Source of the DNA: Limnanthes douglasii subsp. nivea | Taxonomy: Eukaryota > Streptophyta > Magnoliopsida > Brassicales > Limnanthaceae | Direction of reading: 5' to 3' | DNA length: 64,000 bases | Assembly (NCBI GenBank): GCA_036936605.1 | Contig: JAUPFV010000003.1 | Location: forward strand, 146,414,997 to 146,478,996 | Shown here: in pieces, positions 1 to 9,479 of the stretch | Numbering within the stretch: the stretch's first letter is position 1 | How the letters are laid out: every line of letters begins with the position of its first letter | Made by a program: the position numbers and the translations under genes | Notes under the pieces: generated by a model | What the model saw: only the letters and a program-made list of their open reading frames with translations | Told to the model about the DNA's origin: nothing | Databases searched by the model: none

Positions 1-540
1 TAGCCTGCCTATTCTCTCCTACGGAAAATTGTCTACCTCATAGGAAAAGTATTCGCTTACCTGGGTAAATAACAAAGTTTGCCTATCTGAATAATAGTGC
101 GTCTTTCCAACTAGCCTGTAACCACATGAAAGGAAACTAACTGGCTTTCCGGGATCACCATCGAAAGACTTATTACGCCCTTAAAAAGATTTATCCCTTG
201 ACCTACCAAAGAAAGATATTTAGACCTGAGAACAGAAATTGTTAGGAGTCCTCAAAAAAGGATTCATTCTATTATTCCATCATATAAATAAATATCCATC
301 TATTATTGTTAGCCTTCCCAGGTAGAAGAACTCGAACAGGATTAGATGTGCTTAAAACTCTCTAAAAGAGTTTCCCTAAGACTTAGCTTGCCTAAAAGAA
401 TTCATACTTTAAAAAGCTTTCTCATTCGAGAGTGGAGTTACGGGAACAATCGTCTGATGGAAAACTATTTTCACGTTCAGTTCAGAGAGCACTTTTTTCG
501 TTGAGAATTCCTTGTTCCCTTTCGTGTGAATTCTCCATAA
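1..540. other. Possible organelle-derived segment (NUMT/NUPT candidate)
   Basis: This stretch carries no ORF of note and differs in texture from the AT-rich DNA around it. Near 430-500 it contains a phrase (CGTCTGATGGAAAACTA, then TTTCACGTTCAGTTC) that resembles the domain V hairpin near the 3' end of organellar group II introns. A small hairpin with arms AACTCT/AGAGTT lies near 356-374. I infer, weakly, that this is a nuclear copy of organelle DNA; I could not name the intron or gene. It could equally be unrelated unique DNA. The left edge lies outside the window. Confidence 0.25.
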
Positions 541-869
541 AAATATCAATAAATAGAGACCAAACAAATTTTTAAGGATTCAACACCTCTCATACAGATT
601 GATCACCTAATGTTAAAGTCGATGTCTTGTTACTTACAACACACATACAAAGTAAATAACATAATTGCAGTCTAAAGAAAATAAAAATGACGACCCTCCC
701 GGACATAAAACCATACCATACAACAAAGCATATAAACTCTACCTTGACCACCCGATGACTTGAGTTTAAAACGTAGTAACATGTATAAAAACCATGCCCC
801 AAAATCCTAGGATTTTATATCCAAAACATAAATAAAAAGAAAAAAAAGTTAGGTAAACACAAATGAAGT
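541..869. other. Intergenic, nothing recognised
   Basis: AT-rich sequence with no recognisable domain, repeat or RNA gene. A 70-codon open frame on the minus strand has no family resemblance and is probably chance. Confidence 0.5.
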
Positions 870-2225
870 TCAAGAGGTCTTGGTATCATTGTTTCTCCCA
901 ACAATTCCGACTAGTTTGTGTGTTCTTTCATATACGGATACATCACCTTCTTTCGTATGGGTATTTTTCAAAGTTCTCATAATCTCAAGTTCGGCAGTAG
1001 TAAGAGTGACATGAAATTCCATGACCAAGAGTATCAATGGGATTATCTTGTTGTTCGGAAACATTATTAGTCTCTTGAATTTTTAATATATTAATACCCT
1101 CAATTATATCATTCTCAACCACGACCCATTCGGGCGTATCCTCCACCATGACGTATCACTAAAACTCCCCCAAGGCTAAGTCAGGAACACTAAATGAAAG
1201 TTGAAAACCATTTGACTAATAATTTAGGCAACTTGACCTCAGGCTACTTCTATAGTAAAAGTAGCAACATCCTGAAATGCATTAGCCTTGGATTATCCGC
1301 TCTCACTCAAATTGTTCCTTAAAAGGTTATTCTCCTCTAAACCCTTCTTATTCTTTATATCCAGTTTTACCTTCTCATACCGTAACTATTTCTTCTCGTT
1401 CTCCAAAAGAGTGTCTTCCCTGTAATGATTTTATTTATGTTAAATGGTAGCTTTCTCTAATTCGTGTTTCTGTTTCGTCAACCTATTTTGAAAAACAATT
1501 ATTTTTGTCCAAACTTTGGTGAACTCAACATTGGTCTCAGTCATTTATTTAAGATTATTGAAAGGAATCTTTATAAGTCTTGAAACATCTACCAATACCA
1601 TGTTGTTATTCTCAAATAGGGATTGAATAGCCTCAAACATATTTTCTATCACCTAAAATATACAAAGTAAACACAAATTATATCACACGAAGTTTGAACA
1701 CGTCTAACACAAAGTTATTACCTCAACACACATATCAACCTACCAAGCGCAACCATGGAACAACCATATTTGAGTGGAAATAATGGGAATCCTCTTAGCA
1801 ACTTGTCCTTATCTCGTGAGATGTGACCTAATTCATCAATCCTCAGGCGTCCGGCTCTAGCAGGCAACCTTTCTTCTTGACTTATTCCACCCCATGGTTG
1901 TGCTTCAATACCATCAGACCTCAATCGACATATTTCCCTACAACCTCCATAAAACCTTAAGCTTAGTTCTTTTGATGGAAGGTTTCGACCCTAGTATCAT
2001 CTTAGTGGTTGGTGAAAAATTCAATACCAACTGGATCCTCTTCGCTCGTCTCGTCTCAGGGGACCGTTTCTTCTCATATCCTTCCACCTTTAGATGTTTC
2101 AGAGAATGTTTGACTACAACCACCTTTAGGATATTTGAGTACTTGGTTATAACATGAGGGTAAATTAGCTGAAGGTAGAGCCATGCCGGATAAAATTTCA
2201 GCCTTCGTTTGTTTTTGGGTGACAT
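870..2225 (-). pseudogene. Unassigned coding relic, probably transposon-derived
   Basis: Read on the minus strand, several consecutive open stretches look protein-like: a basic segment near 1940-2225 (EGYEKKRSPETRRAKRI and surrounding), a glycine/arginine-rich segment at 1718-1924, and lysine/glutamate-rich, coiled-coil-like segments at about 1280-1650, followed by a short frame at 870-1064. Stops and frame changes interrupt it throughout. A pyrimidine-rich TTTTAG acceptor-like site sits at about 1655, before a segment beginning VIENMFEAIQSL, which suggests a formerly spliced gene. The coiled-coil texture resembles the antisense ORFs of the Tat elements elsewhere in the window, but I found no shared motif, so the family is unknown. 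Confidence 0.3.
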
Positions 2226-3155
2226 ATTAAATTAAGTGAGAGAAGTTAGAAACATGAAGATGAAACATACAAGTATAAACTAATACATAATAGTTAACGG
2301 GAGTAAAGTAATACATATGAGGTATGGTGTTGCCTTCAGTTAGGTTAGATAATCATACGTCGACTCTTCATGTCGTCGGTCTCCCACTCCCGACCAATCA
2401 AAATAAAATATTATTTCCATTGTTTATTCGACTCTGGTAAATCAATCACCTTTTTACGTTCATTCAAAATGGTCAAATGATAGAAAATAAAATTTTGGTA
2501 GATGATCACTTGGTTGGTTGATGCCAACACCCCACCCAAAAAGAGGCTACCTAATCTGAAGGCTACAGTTATGGCAAACACATTCTTTCAATCGTTCGAC
2601 ATCGCCTGGCTATGGCAAAAATCCAGCAGTTGAAAAAACCTTACTAGTTGTGAATGCAAAGCCAATCGAATTTCACAGTCAAGAAAATAAATATATATCA
2701 CAATTTCGTCTTCCCTCATCGAAGACAAGAGTTTCACCGAACTAGATAACCCTTCGTTAACTATAGAAATGATCATGTATGCATGTAGTAGTCGAATAAA
2801 AGAGTTAAGATTAAGACACACATAACGAATATTGATAAGGTTATCTTTTAGATCACGACAGAGATCTATAACAATGGTGTTAATGATCTCGGCTCAAACC
2901 AAGCTATATTTAATTTTCCAAAATCGTTACGATAAACATACTTGAAATGATAGATAAATATTAAAATATGAAGATTGAATAGGAGATTTAAACTAAAGAT
3001 TGGTTATGTATCCTTAAAATCTATGTACATAATTTTATTAAAACATACGACTTTTCCAGTTATCTATATGAAACAATTATCATCCGATTAAATGGCTAGT
3101 TATGCTATATATCACTCAGTGTACTCATTTGTTTCTACTTTTTATTTTCCAACTA
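2226..3155. other. Intergenic, nothing recognised
   Basis: AT-rich DNA with only short chance frames on either strand. No repeat structure or conserved motif was seen. Confidence 0.5.
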
Positions 3156-3164
3156 TTCTAAAAT

Positions 3165-3407
3165 GGGTTTGGCTAAATTCGGGTCCAAAATATGTTAACC
3201 AACCCCAAAATTTTAGCAGTCTTTTACCCCACCGGTTGAGAGGGTTTCAACCGGCGGGTGAAACAGCTTTTCCGCCGGGTGGGAGGGTCTCAACCGGCGG
3301 TTGAGAAAGGTTCAACCGCCGGGATAAGGGTAAAATTGTAAAATTTCAAAAAAGCTTGTTTTTTTGGGGCTGATTAACATATTTTGGGCCCAAATTTAGC
3401 CGAACCC
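3165..3407. mobile_element. Mutator-like MITE with 9-bp target duplication
   Basis: The element is 243 bp long. Its terminal inverted repeats start GGGTTTGGCTAAATTCGGG on the left and read, from the right end on the opposite strand, GGGTTCGGCTAAATTTGGG; they match at about 41 of 46 positions. Identical 9-bp copies of TTCTAAAAT flank it (3156-3164 and 3408-3416), the target-duplication length of Mutator-like elements. It has no coding capacity, so it is a MITE needing transposase in trans. The core (about 3228-3325) is unusually GC-rich, with repeated CAACCGGCGG/CCGCCGG blocks that pair with each other. A 70-codon frame crossing it is an artefact of this core. Confidence 0.85.
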
Positions 3408-3416
3408 TTCTAAAAT

Positions 3417-4937
3417 ATAGAGTAACTAAGAGTTTGATACTGTTAGCAGAAAACTAAATGGAATTATTATATAGATAAGTGAGATAGAAAATGGAGTAAA
3501 CATTGAAGTTTTAATTAGAGAGCAATAAGAATAAGGATGATCCTGTATATAGATAGAATTATATGAAAGAGATAGATGGATTGATGGCTTGCTTCTGTCA
3601 GTTGCCATGCGTCCACCAACCCTAGTTTAGACTCATGCTTTGTGTTACTTATTAGATAAATCTCAACACGCAAACGCAACGCAAACCATATTATACATAG
3701 CTTTCTAGCTACCTAAAAGATGCTAGCTAGCTTTGTTACTTTTCTCATGTCTATGTCTATGTCTATATGCATGTGTATGCTACACTATCTTATCACTTAT
3801 TATAAGTATCATCTCGACTCGATCCATCACTGTTCAACAATCCATCCTTGTCTATCACCTCCATCAATAACCACTGCCAACTCGCATGCACTTGTCAAAT
3901 CACTAATCATTCTATATTTAAGATAAACTTAAATACTCCTACTACTACTAATCATTTTATATAGTGTAATTAAATAATTAACTATTACTGGTAGTATTTG
4001 AGGATTGAGATCGAGATTGTTTAAAATATTATACTATTATGTTAAAATCCAGAGGACACGAGCGAATCCTAGCTAGCAATAGCAAAGGTGTTTTTTTCCC
4101 AAATGCATGGTGGTTAGAGGAAAAGGAGGCAAGGTGCGCATCAAAAGCAATAATTTTGACAACTTTGATGGTTTTGTTGAGGGGACAAAAGGCTGAAATT
4201 AGGGCCACAACACAATATTTAATACTCCTCCTACTCCTACTAAAGGAAACAGGTAAATGCACAAAACAAGAATCTTAGTTGCCTTTCTCTCTTTCTTTCT
4301 TTCAAAGGAATTTTGGGGAACAAGGCTGGTTCTCTTTTGATTCTACCTACTTTCTCTATCTATATATTCACTCTCTATTTTACTACTACTACTATAGATA
4401 AGGCATCTATCTTACTTACCATCCTTAATTCTATCTAAACCTAAATCATTCAACTACTTTATAACACTACATTTAAAATGAACTGGAGGGTAAAACAATA
4501 TACACTAATGATTTTCCAAAAGAAACCCTCCTTTACAACCATCAACACTATAATCAAAACCCTAGCAAGGTAAATTAGGAGAGAATTAACTTATCTAAAC
4601 AAAATATAATATAATTGTTAGGTACTCCACAAAGATTATATGGGCTAAAAGATGGACCAATTAAGAGAAGAACATTATACTATAAATTAAAAGAAGAGAG
4701 CAAAAGGTTAGTGAAGTTCGCTTAGAACTAATCCCCATATACATATGATTGGAAAACCAAGTCTGCAGAGTACAGAAGAAAGATGAAGTTGTTTATTTCT
4801 CAATCATGCATCTGCTTCTTATTAAGGTAGGAGTAGGTTTAAATATAGAAGGAAACTAAGTAGTAGTTGATGAAGCTAGTAACACTAGACTCCTCCTAAT
4901 AGATGAATGTATGGAGGTGCTAGCTAGTTATAGGTAG
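3417..4937. other. Region 3' of the LAS-like gene
   Basis: AT-rich sequence with small microsatellites (CTA/ACT trinucleotides near 3940, 4215 and 4380; CTTT near 4285). No coding sequence is supported. The first few hundred bases left of 4938 should contain the 3' UTR and poly(A) signals of the minus-strand LAS-like gene, but I could not place a unique site. In Arabidopsis, distal 3' sequence contributes to LAS expression, so conserved regulatory blocks could lie here; none is recognisable by eye. Confidence 0.5.
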
Positions 4938-6143
4938 CTAGTGCCATGAAGATACGGAGAAAAGCGGACGGTTCTGCCAACCTAAAGACAAAAAATTGTT
5001 GTTAAGAAAGCTAAGCTGGTAACCTTCAGAAGGATAATGGAGTCGTAGGAGCAGCTTTGCTTGAGATAAGGCAAAAGGACTCAAAGGAACATTTTCAAAC
5101 CCTGCGCTTCTAAACATCATCTCCCAACACTCGAATCTCTCGTGTCTTTCTCTCCTTCCTTCTCCTTGCCCAGCCATGATATCCATCATCTCTCTTCCGA
5201 ACCATATTTGTTCCAACCCTAGTCTCTCTTTGCTGTTCGGAGGTACTGTTGCCTCCAGAGAATCAAAGATGGCTCCGTAATGATCTATACCCTCCACAAA
5301 TCTCTCCAAGAAGAGCGGCTGGTTGTGACTCGCTTCTCTTTCGGCTAGAGTCACCACCTTAGGGTTCAACTCTTTAATCCTCTGGAGCAACGCTTGGAGG
5401 TGTCGCGTGTCATCTGTCAGGAGTCTGTGAAGGTAGTGCACGCAGTTCACAGCTAGGGTTTCGTCCGGAAGAGGGGTTGGTAGGTGGAGAGCTAGGGACG
5501 TTGCTTTTTCCTCAAGTAGAAGAAGTGGCTGGAACTGAAAGTGAAGCCCTAATGACTGAGCAAACATCAAAAGCCGATCTCCAGTTCTATTGAGGATGTT
5601 CAAGTCTTGACCGGTGCCTGTGATGCGTAGAGTTGGCGGTGTTGGTGACCTTTCGGCTAGTGCTTGCATAAGCGGTGGCCATTGGACGCCGTGCATGATG
5701 TCAAGATCAAGTATGTGGATGGATTCTTGCCCTACTTGCATTGCCTCTAGTATTGCTTGGTTTGCTGTTAGATGGCTAAACCTTATAAAGGGTGTGATTT
5801 GATTAAGTGAAAGATAACATGACTGTAGATCTGCTGCCGCCAGACTAGGACTACTTGAACTCGCACTCCAAATATTATTCATCCGACACGAAAGAGCTTT
5901 GGCTAACTGATTCACCAATCTCTCCATCGAGTCCCCGAGAGGGGATGAGTTTGCTAACAAAACGCTCACTAGACGGTGAGCGGCTGCGTAATCAGATCTC
6001 GACACGAACTCCGCGCAGCTTACGAGTATTTTGCGCATCTCAAGATTTGATGCGGAAGCATCTTCCTCTTCCACTTCTGCTTCTTCTTGGTGATCATGTG
6101 AACGTGAGTGGGAAGAAGAAGATGATTTTAATGAACCAAGCAT
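4938..6143 (-). CDS. LAS: LATERAL SUPPRESSOR-like GRAS transcription regulator
   Basis: A 401-residue single-exon protein with a complete GRAS domain. After a short Ser/His/Glu-rich N-terminus come leucine heptad I (about residues 34-90), the VHIID-type motif IHILD (142-146) in the block HILDLDIMHGVQWPPLMQAL, leucine heptad II (about 190-210), the PFYRE region (about 258-300, with AEREASHNQPLF and AIFDSLEA), and a C-terminal SAW motif (about 340-401, ending in FSVSSWH). The start MLGSLKSS matches the MLGSF start of tomato Ls, and LNQITPFIRFSHLTANQAI and LLRLHYPSEGYQL are hallmarks of the LAS/Ls clade. Lack of introns and length fit that clade. Known LAS proteins act in the nucleus at leaf-axil boundaries and are needed to start axillary meristems; function here is inferred from similarity. 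No frameshift or missing motif was seen. It is the only recognisable host gene with a full reading frame in the window. Confidence 0.95.
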   Translation of the reverse strand: MLGSLKSSSSSHSRSHDHQEEAEVEEEDASASNLEMRKILVSCAEFVSRSDYAAAHRLVSVLLANSSPLGDSMERLVNQLAKALSCRMNNIWSASSSSPSLAAADLQSCYLSLNQITPFIRFSHLTANQAILEAMQVGQESIHILDLDIMHGVQWPPLMQALAERSPTPPTLRITGTGQDLNILNRTGDRLLMFAQSLGLHFQFQPLLLLEEKATSLALHLPTPLPDETLAVNCVHYLHRLLTDDTRHLQALLQRIKELNPKVVTLAEREASHNQPLFLERFVEGIDHYGAIFDSLEATVPPNSKERLGLEQIWFGREMMDIMAGQGEGRRERHERFECWEMMFRSAGFENVPLSPFALSQAKLLLRLHYPSEGYQLSFLNNNFLSLGWQNRPLFSVSSWH

Positions 6144-6243
6144 CGAGAGTAATTAAAGTTCTTTGTATGTGAATAAGATGGAGAATGAGGACTGGACTTG
6201 ACTGCCACACCACGCCTCCTTGGTTTAACTGAATTCCTTTTGC

Positions 6244-6253
6244 TTTATTTATA
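6244..6253 (-). promoter_or_regulatory. Candidate TATA box of the LAS-like gene
   Basis: On the minus strand this reads TATAAATAAA, about 100 bp upstream of the start codon at 6143. Allowing about 30 bp to the start site, the 5' leader would be about 70 nt. A second TATATAAATGG-like site lies about 15 bp further upstream. Assigned by position and consensus only. Confidence 0.5.
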
Positions 6254-6668
6254 TCCATTTATATATCACTCTTAAACACTCTTTCTTTCTATCAGCTTTT
6301 ACTTCCTCTGCAACCCTCAAATGTTTCTTCATTATTTAGACATAATAATATAATTAAATAAAGGGTTTTTCCTTTTTCTATTTTTTGCAAAATATTATAT
6401 GCGGTGGAAAAAGACAAAAGAATCTTCTGTATGAGTAAATGCTACTAGTAGCTTTCTGAATCTTCTAGTAATAAATGTTCCATATTTATTTTCATATAAA
6501 ATATTCTTTTTAATCTTTAACCGCATCATATTAAGTTTTTTTTGGAAAACCTACATTAAATAAATATAAATGCTTCTTACACATATTCAGCGGAGAGACA
6601 TGGAAAGCTAAAAGAAAGACAATACTACGATAAAAAAAAATAAAAAATTGATCACATACTATATACAG
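6254..6668. other. Upstream intergenic DNA of the LAS-like gene
   Basis: AT-rich promoter-proximal sequence without coding potential. No specific operator was recognised. Confidence 0.4.
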
Positions 6669-6734
6669 AATAAACTAAAAATGAAAAGGTCTTAAAAACA
6701 AAATAAACTACAAATGAAAAGGTTTTAAAAACCA
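6669..6734. repeat. 33-bp tandem repeat, two copies
   Basis: AATAAACTAAAAATGAAAAG and AATAAACTACAAATGAAAAG start 33 bp apart (6669 and 6702), each followed by GTYTTAAAAAC. Two imperfect copies. Confidence 0.75.
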
Positions 6735-6792
6735 AACTAGAATAATCAGTCGAGTCTAAAATCAAGCGAACAAAAACATCATTTTGTAAGGG

Positions 6793-7245
6793 TATGAATT
6801 GACTACCATCATTTTGTAAGGGTTGTAGATTGAGTAGTCTATCTTGATATCAAAGAACCTTAACCGAAGGTCAGAGAGTATGCGATGCGATAGTGTAGAA
6901 ACCATGACAAGAGGGGAGCAAAAAAATTCTAGCATTCATCTCATGCTAGGAGTGGTAAACAACATGTCCGAAACGAAAACTCCATAGGTGGCGTAAACTG
7001 AGAATGGCAAGTTGGAAGGGTATGAATTGACTACCATCATTTTGTAAGGGTTGTAGATTGAATAGTCTATCTTGATACCAAAGAACCTTAACCGAAGGTC
7101 AGAGAGCATGCGATGCGATAGTGTAGAAATCATGACAAGAGGGGAGCAAAAAAATTCTAGCATTCATCACATGCCAGGAGTGGTAAACAACATGTCTGAA
7201 ATGAAAACTCCATAGGTGGCGTAAACTGAGATTGGCAAGTTGGAT
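6793..7245. repeat. 228-bp tandem duplication, two copies
   Basis: TATGAATTGACTACCATCAT starts at 6793 and again at 7021. The two units stay aligned to about 7245 with roughly ten single-base differences (about 95% identity by eye). Each contains ATTTTGTAAGGGTTGTAG and GCATGCGATGCGATAG-like blocks. No coding or transposon signature was seen. It lies just left of the truncated start of Tat-1. Confidence 0.9.
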
Positions 7246-7453
7246 GCCTCATAAAACCAGAAAACCCAATTATATTACTTCAAAAGAATCCAAGTTTGGC
7301 TCCTTTACTGAGTTACTAGAGAATTAGGGACGAGCTAATGATCGTACAAGAATAAAGTATTATTTCCATTACTGATCTCCCCCTTGTACAAATTTCTAGC
7401 CAAATGCCTAAGACTTAAAAGTTTCTTCCAAATTCAAGAATTAAATCCATACA
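7246..7453. other. DNA at the expected 5' LTR position of Tat-1; LTR largely missing
   Basis: By comparison with the 3' LTR (17492-17676 plus 26774-26882), the 5' LTR should end just before the primer site at 7457. Only the last 20 or so bases match: TTCAAGAATTAAATCCATA at about 7433-7451, against about 26860-26879. The rest of this stretch does not resemble the 3' LTR, so the 5' LTR has been deleted or replaced. Confidence 0.6.
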
Positions 7454-7456
7454 AAT

Positions 7457-7474
7457 TGGCAACTATAGTGAGAG
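7457..7474 (+). other. Primer binding site of Tat-1
   Basis: TGGCAACTATAGTGAGAG lies where the 5' LTR should end. It parallels TGGCGACTACAATGAGAG in Tat-2. The TGGCGAC start resembles the tRNA-Arg primer sites reported for Tat/Ogre-type elements; the exact tRNA is not proven. Confidence 0.6.
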
Positions 7475-7554
7475 ATTTCCATCGATCGGTACCTTGATTT
7501 CGAAATCTAAAACCAGAGAAAATTGAATTTATGATCAATTACAATTGTTCTTGA

Positions 7555-9250
7555 TTGATAACGGAGCCACATAATGGAAATGATCATTTGGTTCAAAAGG
7601 CAATTGAAGCGTTAAGATTTGATTTGCGAAGAGAGAAAAATAAAGAAGATGATCAAATTGCAGTTCAACAGACTCATTCAGACATTGAAGCTCGAATGAG
7701 TCAGTTATTGGATAAAATCACAATTTTAAATGAGAAGTATGATCAAAGAATGATGTGAACAACCAATATGATCGATCTTGTATAGCTCGTCAGATTTGAA
7801 GTTAGCAGAGGAAAACACATTTTGAATATAATAAAGAGCATGGTACTTCACGAAAAGAGAAAAAAGGCAAACATAGGTATGTTTCATCTAGTGATGATAA
7901 GTTTGACAGTTTGGCATTTGTATAGAAGAGGTATCGAGGATCTTCGAAAGAAGAAAAAGGTCGGTCGGGAAAGTCACAAAAAGAATATAAATCAAGAATA
8001 GACAATGTGCCTCGTTGTTTGAGGGAAGCATGATGGTGTGAAGGAAATACGTCAAATCAGTACATAAGAGTTGATGATCGAAATTTGTACGTTGTTATGG
8101 GAACATGAGGAAATGACCAATACGTGCAAGGAGTTGACTGGAGAAATTCTCTTTAACAACTGAGATAAGGTCTAATACTCTTCTAAAACGGTTTAATATC
8201 TCTAAGGTTGAAAAAATTGATGGGATGCAAGATCCCGATGACCACATCGAACAGTTTAAGAACCACATGATGAACTTCGAAAATGATTTTAGGCTGGTAT
8301 ACAGAGCCTTTTCTCAAACATTTAAAGACGCATATTTGACATGGTACAATACGATTCTGAGGGGATCTACTTCCAATTTTAGAGATTTTTATACAACTTT
8401 TCGAGGATAATTTATACTAAGTAAAGAAATACGAGCAAATGGTAACACAATTATACCGTGTAAGCAGACTGTAAGAGAGAAGTTGAAGGACTATACAAGC
8501 ATTTTGTATTAACAAAAGCTGGATTAGATAATTGTGAAGATTTGGTAGCCATGGCTGCATCTCAACAAGGTTTATTACCGGTTGATTTAGCAACTGAAAC
8601 AACAAAGAAGAGAGCTTTGACTTTTGGAGTGGTGATGGATCAAGTTGAAGATCAAATTAAACTGTAGAAATCAACTAAAGTTCGAGGAGTGGTTGGACCC
8701 AGTCAAAAGAGTTCAGGGAAGATGTCAAATAATCAAGGTCACTCTTCAAATTTTACCCAACCATCTCGTCCAAGAAATAACAATAGTTTTCCTCCTCGAA
8801 CTAGAGGGTACCCAACTTAAGCTACATGGTATCAATTTCAAAGACCAAGACCAAATCAGTGGATAAAGCCAAAATATTATGTTGATTTAACTGAGAATGT
8901 TGATGCGATTTTTGAAAAGGCAAAAAGATATATGAGTTTTAAAAAGCCAGCTCCGATAAATAGACTAAAAGAAAAGCACAACAACAGGTTCTGTAAGTAT
9001 CATAATGACATAAGATAAGATACTGCATATTATATAGATTTGAAAAATGAGGTGCAAATTTTAATTGAAAATACCAAATTGGCCGCTTTTGATAAAGGGT
9101 AAAGTAGCGGGTCAAAGACTTCAAGTGCGTCGACTTCGCAAGCAACAAATTCAAATTCAAAGGAAGAAATTCTAATGATTTTAGATTCTAAGTTTGATGC
9201 AACTTTGAAATATTTGGACACAAATACGGATTGGTTAATTTTGATGGTTG
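7555..9250 (+). pseudogene. gag: Tat-1 gag, decayed
   Basis: An N-terminal fragment is at 7555-7758. The conserved retrotransposon Gag core is at 8225-8410 (DPDDHIEQFKNHMMNF, then RAFSQTFKDAYLTWYN), followed by further homologous stretches in shifting frames to about 9250. It aligns by eye with the long Gag of Tat-2 (DPENHLEQFKKFMMNF; RAFSQSFMGSALKWYN). Gag normally forms the cytoplasmic particle packaging element RNA. Multiple frameshifts and stops make it non-functional. Confidence 0.75.
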
Positions 9251-9479
9251 TGGATGAACCAGTGGAGCTAGGACGAGCTCGAAGCTTATGTGAATATATT
9301 TAGTCTTTGGAAATTTTTTGAGAAGATTTATGACTGGTAACACCAATAGCTCCAGGAAAAGGCGTGTCGTAAGTTTAGCTATCCATATATAATGAGGTAT
9401 GTATACTCATTTGTATGGTAAAAAATATGTTCTTTTTATTCTTTTCTATGAGGATGATTTGAGAGGTAGTGCAGGTCCT

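Noticed and set aside
3092..3304. 70-codon frame with Gly/Pro-rich end
   Set aside because: It crosses the left end and GC-rich core of the Mutator-type MITE; not a gene.
5855..6172. 105-codon frame opposite the LAS-like gene
   Set aside because: It is a shadow of the GRAS coding sequence in another frame, with no homology of its own.
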